In this document: one piece after another, positions 1 through 7,159 of the stretch
Layout: every line of letters begins with the position of its first letter
Position numbering within the stretch: position 1 is the first letter of the stretch
DNA from: Gammaproteobacteria bacterium
GTDB taxonomy: Bacteria; Pseudomonadota; Gammaproteobacteria; SG8-11
DNA length: 8,090 bases
Direction of reading: 5' to 3'
Assembly (NCBI GenBank): GCA_016200445.1
Contig: JACQEQ010000128.1
Coordinates: forward strand, 1-8,090
The notes under the pieces: model-generated
Seen by the model: the letters and a program-made list of their open reading frames with translations, nothing else
Database searches by the model: none
What the model was told of the DNA's origin: nothing
Program-made: the position numbers and the translations under genes

Positions 1-75
1 GACGACGTGCAGAAGGTCCACGCCAACTTCGACATTCCGGAAGAGATCATGGAGAAGGTCGCAGCGGCGGGATGA
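1..75 (+). CDS. YebC/PmpR-family transcriptional regulator, C-terminal end (partial)
   Basis: Only the last 24 codons are in the window, read in frame from base 1 to the TGA at 73-75. The peptide contains DDVQKVHANFDIPEE, which closely matches the conserved C-terminus of YebC/PmpR (TACO1) proteins (DDVQxVYANFDI). Family members are cytoplasmic and have been described as DNA-binding regulators and as translation factors. The stop codon overlaps the ruvA start as ATGA (72-75), so the two genes are probably co-transcribed and translationally coupled. A yebC-ruvC-ruvA-ruvB order is common in bacteria; here ruvC is absent between the two genes. The identification rests on a short tail, but the motif is characteristic. 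Confidence 0.82.
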   Translation, partial: DDVQKVHANFDIPEEIMEKVAAAG

Positions 76-677
76 TCGCCTCGCTCACCGGACGTCTTGC
101 ATCGAAGCACCCGGGAGGAGTCGTCATCGATGTGCAGGGCGTCGGCTACGACGTCCTGATCCCACTCAGCACCTACTACCGGCTCCCCGACCCCGAGCAG
201 CCTGTGTCCCTCACCATCCATACCCACGTCCGCGAGGACGCCATCCAGTTGTTCGGCTTTTCCACGTCGCGCGAGAAGGACGCGTTCCTGATGCTGCTCG
301 GCGTCTCCGGCATCGGGCCCAAGCTGGCCCTGAGCGTGATCTCCTCGCTGAGCGTCGACGACCTCGCGGCGGCCATTCGCAACGACGATCAGAAAACGCT
401 GGCGTCCGTTCCCGGCATCGGCAAAAAATCGGCCGCGCGCCTGGCGCTGGAGCTCACGGACAAGGTCGAAAAACTGGGCGCGGCCTCCGGCCCCCGCGCG
501 ACGAAGGCCGACGAGCCCTCCGGCAAGCTCATGGATGACGCCCTCTCGGCCCTCGTGAACCTCGGCTACAAGGCCGCCGATGTGAAGGACGTCATCAAAC
601 AGGTGCTGGCCGGCCGCAACGGCGACACGCCGCTCCAGGACCTCATCCGCGCGGCCCTGCAAGAGCTGGCGAAGTGA
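72..677 (+). CDS. ruvA: Holliday junction branch migration protein RuvA
   Basis: A complete 201-residue protein, close to the 203 residues of E. coli RuvA. RuvA tetramers bind four-way DNA junctions and load the RuvB motor during recombinational repair. The N-terminal OB fold (about 1-64) begins MIASLTGRL and carries the family pattern GVGYDV. Domain II (about 65-140) has two helix-hairpin-helix motifs, GVSGIGPKLAL (77-87) and SVPGIGKKSAARLALEL (112-128). A polar linker leads to C-terminal domain III (about 152-200, ALSALVNLGY), which contacts RuvB. The ATG overlaps the upstream stop by 4 nt. RuvB normally follows directly, but here it lies 6.9 kb away. Part of the 3' end (608-635) recurs inside the cytosine methyltransferase gene. 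The gene is GC-rich, unlike the DNA that follows. Confidence 0.97.
   Translation: MIASLTGRLASKHPGGVVIDVQGVGYDVLIPLSTYYRLPDPEQPVSLTIHTHVREDAIQLFGFSTSREKDAFLMLLGVSGIGPKLALSVISSLSVDDLAAAIRNDDQKTLASVPGIGKKSAARLALELTDKVEKLGAASGPRATKADEPSGKLMDDALSALVNLGYKAADVKDVIKQVLAGRNGDTPLQDLIRAALQELAK
608..635 (+). repeat. ruvA 3' segment repeated in the cytosine methyltransferase gene (copy 1)
   Basis: This 28-nt stretch encodes AGRNGDTPL in RuvA. It matches 4183-4210 at 26 of 28 positions, the first 18 being identical, and it is read in the same codon phase there (AGRNGETPL). It is the presumed source copy, because it sits in a conserved place within domain III of RuvA. Confidence 0.8.
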
Positions 678-888
678 GGACTATCGCTCCCTTGCGGTAT
701 CTCCTCTATGCGTCACATTCATTCGTGTTGAGCCTGTCGAAACATAAAAATTCTAAGATTTCGTTAGCCCGATTGTACTTCATCAGTGTCTAAAGCATTG
801 AAGAAGGCAACTATGTGCGTTCGCTGCAATACCGTTTCAGCTATCAAATTGTCACTGGTACGGTCATCTTCATGGTAAGCATGACAAA
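678..888. other. ruvA-methyltransferase junction, no convincing gene
   Basis: These 211 nt lie between the ruvA stop and the first insert gene and are AT-richer than ruvA. Just past the ruvA stop an imperfect hairpin can be drawn (GAGGA at 676-680 with TCCTC at 702-706, some inner pairs), but it lacks a T-run and is not a good intrinsic terminator. A repeat-like stretch occupies 722-741. A 21-codon ORF (813-878) begins five bases after AAGG and ends just before the methyltransferase gene; it has no recognisable motif. A 3-codon ATG ACA AAA TGA (881-892) overlaps the methyltransferase start. Poor -35/-10 candidates exist (for example TTGAGC at 728-733 with TAAGAT at 754-759, spacing 20), none convincing. 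Confidence 0.6.
722..741. repeat. Possible degenerate dispersed repeat (TTCG...CGAA)
   Basis: The stretch TTCGTGTTGAGCCTGTCGAA has complementary ends (TTCG/CGAA). It resembles intergenic repeat elements often seen in bacterial genomes that contain a TTCGACAGGCTCAGCACGAA-like core, read on the opposite strand. Only one copy is present in this window, so its repeat nature cannot be shown here and rests on recollection of similar elements. Confidence 0.3.
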
Positions 889-3099
889 ATGATTGAAAAG
901 AATTTTGATATCCCTTTCGTGGCAGCGATGGCTTTGCGCGAAAAACAAATCCAACAGAACTACAGACCTATTATCGCTGTTCATAAGTGGTTTGCTCGTC
1001 GTCCAGGCACTCTTTTCCGTTCTCTGCTCTTATCTGAATTTACCGAAGGACCATTGCGCGAGCGCTATTTTGTAGCCAATAACTTAAAAGGCATTCGGGT
1101 TGCTGATCCCTTCATGGGTGGAGGCACACCTTTGGTAGAAGCCAACAGACTTGGTTGTGAAATTATTGGGTATGACATTAACCCCATGGCGTACTGGATT
1201 GTTCGCCAGGAGATCGAGCACCTGGATTTACAAGCCTACCGTGATGCTGCCAGCAAACTCATGTTCGGGCTCCAACAAAGGATAGGTCCGCTTTACCGCA
1301 CCAGATGCCTTATATGCGGCATCGCGGACGCTCATGCAAAATATTTTTTATGGGTGAAAATCAGGCAGTGCAAAGAATGCGACAAGGATTTCGATCTGTT
1401 CCCAGGCTATCTGCTTTCGGAAGACAGGCGGCATCCGAAAAATGTTTTTATTTGCCCAGGATGCGGTGAGTTAAACGAGGCGACAGACAGGCAAAAACCA
1501 GGAAAATGTCATTCATGTAGCTCGCGGTTTTCTCTTTCGGGACCCGCCAAACGCAATCATTGCAATTGCCCACACTGCGGAGTAACCAATAGCTATCCCG
1601 ATTCGCAAGCTGGTCCTCCCAGGCATCGCATGTTCGCCATCGAGTATTTCTGTCCTCAATGTAAAAGCGCGCATCGAGGTCGGTTCTTCAAAAAGCCTGA
1701 CAAAGATGACCTGGCAAAGCTAGGGGAAGCCGAAGATATGCGGGCGAAGATCAAGGCAACATTTGTTCCCAAAGATCGGATTCCCCCAGGAGATGAAACG
1801 GATCGGCTTCATAGATGGGGTTATCGATACTATCGAGAGATGTTTAACACGCGGCAGTTGCTGGGATTGGAACTGAGTTGTCAAGCAATTGCAGCAGTGA
1901 AAGATGAAAGGGTGCGGAATGCTCTGGCAACCAATTTGTCAGATCTTCTGCGCTATCAAAACATGATTTGTCGCTACGACACAATGGCTCTCAAGTCTTT
2001 GGACATTTTTTCCATTCACGGCTTTCCCGTTGGCTTGGTCCAATGTGAATCTAATCTCCTGGGCATTACAAACGGAAGTCCAGGAACGGTTGTTGGCAGC
2101 GGCGGCTGGGTGAATATCGTCGGGAAGTATGCCAAGGCAAAGGCTTACTGCGACGAACCATTTGAGGTGCAGTGCAAGGGCAAAAAGGAAATCCAGGTGC
2201 CTGTCGTCGGGGAATGGATCGGGGATATGAGGAACGGGTCCCGAGAAACTGAAAAGCGCCGAGTGACATTGAAGTGCAACAGTGCCACTGACCCGAATAT
2301 TGCCCCTGCATCCTTGGATGCTGTTTTAACCGATCCGCCATACTTCGGCAATGTTCAGTATGCCGAGTTGATGGACTTCTGTTATGTTTGGCTTCGTCAA
2401 TTGGTAGGGCCAACGACAGCTGCTTTCCAATCTCCCTCAACAAGAAACGAAAATGAGTTGACTGGCAACAAAACCATGGATCGAGGGCTGCCCCATTTTA
2501 CTGAAGGGTTGTCAAAAGTATTTTCTCGAATGGCAACCGCTCTGAAACCTGGCTCACCTCTAGCGTTTACTTACCATCACAACACACTAGAAGCGTACTT
2601 CCCTGTTGCTGTTTCCATCCTGGATGCAGGGCTGACTTGCTCAGCTTCTATCCCATGCCCTGCAGAAATGGGCGCCTCTATCCACATCAGCGGAACTGGC
2701 TCATCTGTAGTGGATACCATTTTTGTCTGCCGTTCGCATGGGAAAATACCGGGCCGGTGGATTGTCAATTCAGTCGAAGGGATTGCCGGTCTTGTTCGTG
2801 AAGATCTCTCTAGCCTGCGCCTGGGCAACGTGACGCCAACGCGCGGCGACATAAAATGCCTTATTTTTGGACATCTCATAAGGATGGCAATTTGGAAGCT
2901 TAGGAAATCATGGGATCGAACAAAGTCTATCGAGCATAGATTTTCAGCAGTTGCTAACCAGGTGAAAAAACTTGGTGGACTCGAAGCCATAGAACAGCGC
3001 CTTGGCCATAATTTCCTAAACGCGCCAAGGGTTCAAAATGCAATCGCACGCGAAGGTGAGGTTATGTATAGGACGCGCCAAAATGAAATTTCCTTTTGA
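889..3099 (+). CDS. Amino-DNA methyltransferase with zinc-ribbon insertion (DUF1156-like)
   Basis: A complete 736-residue protein predicted to transfer a methyl group from S-adenosylmethionine to adenine N6 or cytosine N4 in DNA. The N-terminus has EKQI...HKWFARRP (18-39), similar to the conserved start of DUF1156 methyltransferases. The AdoMet motif I is ADPFMGGGT (72-80), followed by GYDINPM (94-100). Catalytic motif IV is TDPPYFGNVQY (481-491). Motif I precedes motif IV by about 400 residues, an alpha-like order. The interval holds six CxxC pairs (140/143, 161/164, 189/192, 207/210, 227/230, 255/258), probably several zinc ribbons involved in DNA or target recognition. Target sequence and base cannot be told. 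The gene overlaps the next by 17 nt, so the two probably act as a modification and restriction pair. ATG 889 is the first in-frame start; its ribosome binding site is weak. Composition is clearly lower in GC than ruvA. Confidence 0.85.
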   Translation: MIEKNFDIPFVAAMALREKQIQQNYRPIIAVHKWFARRPGTLFRSLLLSEFTEGPLRERYFVANNLKGIRVADPFMGGGTPLVEANRLGCEIIGYDINPMAYWIVRQEIEHLDLQAYRDAASKLMFGLQQRIGPLYRTRCLICGIADAHAKYFLWVKIRQCKECDKDFDLFPGYLLSEDRRHPKNVFICPGCGELNEATDRQKPGKCHSCSSRFSLSGPAKRNHCNCPHCGVTNSYPDSQAGPPRHRMFAIEYFCPQCKSAHRGRFFKKPDKDDLAKLGEAEDMRAKIKATFVPKDRIPPGDETDRLHRWGYRYYREMFNTRQLLGLELSCQAIAAVKDERVRNALATNLSDLLRYQNMICRYDTMALKSLDIFSIHGFPVGLVQCESNLLGITNGSPGTVVGSGGWVNIVGKYAKAKAYCDEPFEVQCKGKKEIQVPVVGEWIGDMRNGSRETEKRRVTLKCNSATDPNIAPASLDAVLTDPPYFGNVQYAELMDFCYVWLRQLVGPTTAAFQSPSTRNENELTGNKTMDRGLPHFTEGLSKVFSRMATALKPGSPLAFTYHHNTLEAYFPVAVSILDAGLTCSASIPCPAEMGASIHISGTGSSVVDTIFVCRSHGKIPGRWIVNSVEGIAGLVREDLSSLRLGNVTPTRGDIKCLIFGHLIRMAIWKLRKSWDRTKSIEHRFSAVANQVKKLGGLEAIEQRLGHNFLNAPRVQNAIAREGEVMYRTRQNEISF
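3070..3073 (+). promoter_or_regulatory. Ribosome binding site deciding the nuclease start
   Basis: AGGA lies nine bases before the ATG at 3083-3085, inside the end of the methyltransferase gene. The earlier in-frame ATG at 3038 would add 15 residues (MQSHAKVRLCIGRAK) that look like out-of-frame readthrough of the upstream gene, so the start at 3083 is preferred. Confidence 0.5.
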
Positions 3100-4123
3100 G
3101 GTACCTTTCGAGCAAGTTCAGGCAAACCCTGACGAGTTTGTCTCAGCAGTGTTCTCTTGTCTAGAATCAGAGTTCCTCGTTTTACCAAAAGGCGATGGTT
3201 TCATTGAATACTCGGTGTTCGAATCCGGCTATGAAGCGCTGAAACGATCCACCAATGGTTTCAGCAATATCAACCCGACCAACACGTTCCGCGCAGCGTG
3301 CGATGCGCCAATCTCACTTATAGTTGTGCGGACCATACTCGGCTTCACGCCTCCCGAATGGGCTTACGTTGCTACTCAACGCACTGGGGTTGAGGTCAGC
3401 CAGGGATTTATTCGCACTTTGGACCGCAAAATTCGCATGGACCCATTAAAGCCTCTTGCAAAGGGTGGAGTAACGCAAGAAAGGGTCAAAGCGCTTATTG
3501 AAACCGCCTGCTCGTTCCTTTCTGAAGGCGCGCCCCACGTTGAGCCAGACAAGATTCATCGTCTCGATAAAGCAGACACCAGATCTGGTTCGAGCGCTAT
3601 CAATACAATGGCAGGGATGGGTGTCCCCTACGCTATGCTTCTATACGAGCGCTTCTTAGGACGTCCTTTTGCGGGGCACCGCGATTCAGTATCGGAATTG
3701 GTCGGAGATTGCATGGAATCGGTAGTGGAGGACGCTTTAAGTAAAGCTAAAATCAGTTACAGAAAAACCAAGCGCGCCGAAAAGATAGCTGATTTCGATC
3801 AGACGCCAGACTTTATTATCCCCAGTGAATTTAACCCGAAAGTAGTAATCGAGGCGAAAATCACTGAAGACGATGGAACTGCCCGCGATAAGGTAACGCG
3901 TGTTCAACACCTCGACGCTCTAAGCAGAGCAGGACAGCCTTCGGGTCGTCCCAAATTTGAAGTCATTGCATGTATTGGGGGACGGGGCTTCGGGGTGCGG
4001 CGTGAAGATATGAAGAAGCTCCTCATTGCCACAAAAGGCAAAGTGTTTACTCAGAAAACGATGAATAGACTTGTAGAGTGCAGCAGATTAAAGGAGTTCA
4101 AATCCAAGCCGAAGATGCCATGA
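3083..4123 (+). CDS. Putative restriction endonuclease, PD-(D/E)xK fold
   Basis: A 346-residue protein, counted from the ATG at 3083, predicted to cut DNA. The nuclease signature is in the C-terminal third: TPDFIIP with Asp243, then VVIEAK with Glu257 and Lys259, a spacing typical of PD-(D/E)xK enzymes. A preceding acidic helix (ELVGDCMESVVEDAL, 205-219) could supply the helix-1 glutamate. The approximately 200 N-terminal residues have no motif I recognise and may hold the target-recognition part. The reading frame starts inside the methyltransferase gene (17-nt overlap), an arrangement common in type II restriction-modification pairs, which is the main reason for the functional call. The frame is intact. 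Alternatives are a nuclease of a less familiar defence type or an accessory repair nuclease. The 3' end is followed 15 nt later by the duplicated ruvB start. Confidence 0.72.
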   Translation: MKFPFEVPFEQVQANPDEFVSAVFSCLESEFLVLPKGDGFIEYSVFESGYEALKRSTNGFSNINPTNTFRAACDAPISLIVVRTILGFTPPEWAYVATQRTGVEVSQGFIRTLDRKIRMDPLKPLAKGGVTQERVKALIETACSFLSEGAPHVEPDKIHRLDKADTRSGSSAINTMAGMGVPYAMLLYERFLGRPFAGHRDSVSELVGDCMESVVEDALSKAKISYRKTKRAEKIADFDQTPDFIIPSEFNPKVVIEAKITEDDGTARDKVTRVQHLDALSRAGQPSGRPKFEVIACIGGRGFGVRREDMKKLLIATKGKVFTQKTMNRLVECSRLKEFKSKPKMP

Positions 4124-4126
4124 GGA
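4122..4126 (+). promoter_or_regulatory. GAGGA ribosome binding site before the duplicated ruvB start
   Basis: GAGGA overlaps the nuclease stop codon (TGAGGA, 4121-4126) and lies 12 nt before the ATG at 4139, a slightly long spacing. TGAGGA also occurs at the ruvA stop (675-680). This leader may therefore be the original ruvA-to-ruvB ribosome binding site carried along with the ruvB start copy, though a six-base match alone is weak. Confidence 0.45.
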
Positions 4127-4138
4127 ATCCCAACATCC

Positions 4139-4180
4139 ATGCCTGCCTCCCCTGATCGGATCATCGCGACGCAGCCGGCG
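4139..4180 (+). repeat. Upstream copy of the ruvB 5' end (left direct repeat)
   Basis: These 42 nt match the first 42 nt of ruvB (7587-7628) at 37 positions, with 26 of the first 27 identical, and begin exactly at the ATG. They encode MPASPDRIIATQPA against MPAPPDRIITTQPT in RuvB. The copy serves as the N-terminus of the cytosine methyltransferase. The five differences mean that the two copies diverged after duplication or came from different strains. Confidence 0.93.
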
Positions 4181-5242
4181 GCGGCCGGCCGCAACGGCGA
4201 GACACCGCTCTCTGCCGTTGACTTGTTCTGCGGAACCGGAGGGCTCACACACGGTCTCATTAAAGAAGGCATCCGTGTCAATGCAGGTATCGATCTTGAC
4301 CCATCGTGTCGCTATCCCTACGAACACAATAATCGTTCCCGCTTCATAGAGAGGGACATCAACCTATTATCGGGAGAAGAAATCTTACTTTACTATCCTG
4401 TCGGAGATATAAAATTACTCGTTGGTTGCGCGCCCTGCCAACCTTTCTCGACCTATACGCAGGGGCGCGACACACGTACAGATTGCAAATGGGGGCTACT
4501 CAACTCGTTCTCCAGGCTCGTCGACGAAGTGAGCCCGCAGATAGTCAGTATGGAGAATGTGCCGCAGCTGGAAAAACACGATGTATATGACCTGTTCGTT
4601 AGCCGACTAAAAAACCTGGGTTATGATGTAACTTCCTATCGGGTCTATTGCCCCCAATACGGCATTCCGCAAACACGCACCAGATTGGTGCTCTTCGCAT
4701 CAATCTATGGACCAATTAACCTTATCTCTCCCACGCATAGCACGAATGATTTCCTCACTGTGCGCGATGCGATCTATCATCTAGAACCTATCGCTGCCGG
4801 CGAGTCATCAAAGCACGACCCACTCCACCGAGCCAGCGCGCTATCGACACTAAATCTGCGTCGCATGCGCGCATCGCGCCCAGGAGGAACTTGGAGGGAT
4901 TGGAACAAAGCATTGGTGGCGACCTGCCATAAAACGACTCGTGGCACTACTTACCCCAGCGTTTACGGACGAATGGAATGGGACAAGCCCGCTCCGACTG
5001 TCACCACTCAATGCCATGGATTCGGTAACGGCCGGTTTGGCCATCCGGAACAAGACCGCGCTATCTCGTTGCGTGAAGCCGCCTTACTTCAGACCTTTCC
5101 AGAGGATTATGCTTTCGTAGAACCCGATGCGCGGGTCACATTCGCACAAATTGGACGATTGATCGGAAACGCCGTGCCAGTTCAGTTAGCCCAGACTATT
5201 GCAAGAAGCATTCTAAATCACCTGGAGAGGCACGATGCCTGA
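4139..5242 (+). CDS. DNA (cytosine-5) methyltransferase with chimeric N-terminus
   Basis: A 367-residue enzyme predicted to methylate cytosine C5 in DNA. Family motifs occur in the standard order: I DLFCGTGG (28-35); IV GCAPCQPFS (96-104) with catalytic Cys100; VI MENVP (138-142); VIII QTRTRLVLF (178-186); a target-recognition region of roughly 190-305; IX LREAALLQTFP (311-321); X GNAVP (343-347). The catalytic domain appears complete. Residues 1-24 are not typical: 1-14 derive from the ruvB start and 16-24 (AGRNGETPL) from ruvA. There is no ATG between 4139 and motif I, so the native start appears to have been lost and replaced. Hand count gives 77% GC for 4141-4200 against 55% for 4211-4270, which fits a host-derived 5' end. 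The stop overlaps the next start by 8 nt. The downstream vsr gene fits a cytosine methylase. Recognition sequence unknown. Confidence 0.93.
   Translation: MPASPDRIIATQPAAAGRNGETPLSAVDLFCGTGGLTHGLIKEGIRVNAGIDLDPSCRYPYEHNNRSRFIERDINLLSGEEILLYYPVGDIKLLVGCAPCQPFSTYTQGRDTRTDCKWGLLNSFSRLVDEVSPQIVSMENVPQLEKHDVYDLFVSRLKNLGYDVTSYRVYCPQYGIPQTRTRLVLFASIYGPINLISPTHSTNDFLTVRDAIYHLEPIAAGESSKHDPLHRASALSTLNLRRMRASRPGGTWRDWNKALVATCHKTTRGTTYPSVYGRMEWDKPAPTVTTQCHGFGNGRFGHPEQDRAISLREAALLQTFPEDYAFVEPDARVTFAQIGRLIGNAVPVQLAQTIARSILNHLERHDA
4183..4210 (+). repeat. ruvA 3' segment inside the methyltransferase gene (copy 2)
   Basis: 26 of 28 nt match ruvA 608-635, including an unbroken 18-nt run (4183-4200), and the codon phase is kept. 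It directly follows the ruvB-derived repeat and ends six residues before methyltransferase motif I, so it looks like a second scrap captured at the junction. Confidence 0.8.
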
Positions 5243-7138
5243 AGAACGTCCTTATAGCATGACATTGAGCCTCAATTTGCTCAATCACTTGGGCATCAAC
5301 CTTTAATCGTTATTGTTGATGACGGTCACGGTATGACTCGTGCTGATATCAACGAAAAATATCTATTTGTCGGCTATAGCAGAAGAGAGCACGCTGGAGA
5401 GGCCGTTACTCCGAAATGGAAACGGCCGGTCATGGGCAGGAAAGGCATTGGAAAACTTTCTCTATTCTCAATTGCACACAAAATCGAAATCCACACAGTA
5501 AAAGACAGCAAAAAAAGCGGCTTCCGAATGGCGTTGGAAGACATCAAAGAAAAGATTAAATCTAAGGAGGCTACCTACCATCCTGATCCCATTGATGCAG
5601 CGGCGCATGACCTAGAAAATGGTACCCGGATCGTCCTGACTGAACTGAAGAAGACCCTGCATCAAACAGAAGGCGCGCTGAGAAAGCGCCTCGCTCGCAG
5701 ATTCAGCATCATCGGCGATAAATGTCATTTTGCTATCAAGATCAACGGCGCACCTATCAGCGTCACCGATCGGGACTATTTCCACAAGATCCAGTATCTC
5801 TGGCGGTACGGTGATGGCAGTGAACAGTACCGGGATTATTGCAAGAACCTCGAAAACGATAACCCGCGTGCCGCCAACACAATTCCGTCTACAGACTACA
5901 GTGTTACTGGCTGGATCGGCACCGTTAAAGATTCCGGTGATCTCAAGGACGCTGATGTCAAGGACAATCTTAACAAGATCGTCATCATGGTCCGAGGCAA
6001 GTTGGCCCAAGAAGACATATTGGAGGATTTTAGCGAAGGCGGCATGTACACTAAATATCTAATTGGGGAAATCAGCGCGGATTTCCTCGACATTAATGAC
6101 AAAGAAGATATCGCCACCACCAGCCGCCAAAAAGTCATAGAAGATGACCCGCGCTACATAGCGCTTAAAGAGTTCGTACTTAAAGAACTCAAACACATAC
6201 AAAATTCCTGGACGACCCTTCGCAACAAAAAAGGCTTAGAAACAGCGCTGGAAATTCCTGCGATTAAGAGCTGGTTCGGAAGTCTCCCAAAGAGATACAA
6301 GAAACAGGCAGAATCTTTATTCGGAAAAATTAATCAGCTGACCGTCGAATCCGAGGAAGATAGAAAACGCCTATTGAAGCATGGCGTACTGGCTTTCGAA
6401 AGCCTTAAGTATAAAGACAATCTAGACGCCCTCGAGAATATTTCGGCTGAGAATTTAGCGCAAAACCTGCAAGTACTCGCTGATGTTTTCAATAATCTCG
6501 ATGACATCGAAGCTACCCTATATCACCAAATCGTCAAGGAACGTGTGCAGGTGATAAAGACCTTGCAAGAGAAGGTGGAAAAAAACGCCTTGGAAAAAGT
6601 GGTGCAGGAGTTCCTGTACAAGCACATGTGGCTTCTCGACCCATCGTGGGAACGAGCAACAGAGACTCCGTTGATGGAGAAACAGGTAGCCAAATTGTTC
6701 AAAGATATCGATGGCGACCTGACCAAGGCAGAAAAGCAATCGCGGCTAGACATCAAATACCAGAAAGTCTCAGGCAAGCATGTCATTATCGAATTGAAGC
6801 GACCCGAGCGAGTCGTAAGCACACCAGAGCTCTTGAAGCAAGTTGACAAATACCGAAACGGCCTTCGCAAATTGCTCGAAAAGAATGGGAGGCCGAATGA
6901 ACCATTGGAATTCGTTTGCGTTGTAGGCAAGGAACTCAGCGATTGGAAATCAAAAACGGGCCACAAGGAATCAGATGAGATCCTGAAGTCAAAGGACGCG
7001 CGAGTCATCATGTACCAAGAACTCATCGATAATGCCTACAAAACATATCAGCAATTCCTAGAAAAAGATGTGGAAGCAGGCAAAGTTTACGACTTGATCC
7101 AAAGCATCGATACCGGAACTTTATTCGGAGAAGCCTGA
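5235..7138 (+). pseudogene. GHKL/MORC-like ATPase fused to PD-(D/E)xK nuclease-like domain, N-terminally broken
   Basis: Reading starts at ATG 5235, overlapping the methyltransferase stop by 8 nt, and gives MPEERPYSMTLSLNLLNHLGINL before TAA at 5304-5306. Homology resumes in the -1 frame at about 5306 with IVIVDDGHGMTRADI, the G1 box. Related ATPases carry about 30 residues between these parts, including the N-box Glu/Asn (pattern E-x-x-x-N-A-x-D-A-D) needed for ATP hydrolysis; that segment is absent. The frame then runs intact to 7138: G2 box MGRKGIGKLS, second ATPase domain (DIATTSRQKVIEDDPRY), a helical linker, then a C-terminal nuclease-like domain with RLDIKY (Asp at 6749) and VIIELKRP (Glu at 6791, Lys at 6797), reminiscent of Shedu/DUF4263-type folds. 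The remaining frame has no in-frame ATG before 5333 and no good ribosome binding site there. It was probably the restriction or effector component beside the methylase and Vsr. An assembly error is the alternative. Confidence 0.78.
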
Positions 7139-7159
7139 CAAAAACTGTTGGCAATCTCT

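Noticed and set aside
676..706. Intrinsic terminator after ruvA
   Set aside because: The hairpin is imperfect, with internal loops and bulges, and no T-tract follows.
2066..2990. Minus-strand ORFs of 68-137 codons inside the zinc-ribbon methyltransferase gene
   Set aside because: The plus strand encodes clear methyltransferase motifs throughout this region and the antisense products show no recognisable features.
3038..3082. Longer start for the PD-(D/E)xK protein at ATG 3038
   Set aside because: The extra 15 residues look like an out-of-frame reading of the methyltransferase end, while ATG 3083 has AGGA at good spacing and starts a natural-looking sequence.
5300..5310. Programmed frameshift at CTTTAA restoring the ATPase
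   Set aside because: Shifting frame would join the two parts but could not restore the missing segment of about 30 residues with the N-box, and no strong slippery heptamer is present.
5333..7138. Treating the frame from ATG 5333 as an intact 601-residue gene
   Set aside because: It starts in the middle of the G1 box (DDGHGM), lacks the N-terminal ATPase segment and a ribosome binding site, and recognisable N-terminal sequence lies upstream in another frame.
7148..7159. TTG 7148 as the vsr start
   Set aside because: ATG 7160 gives the typical Vsr N-terminus and places the catalytic residues at the positions known in E. coli Vsr; TTG remains possible but is less likely.
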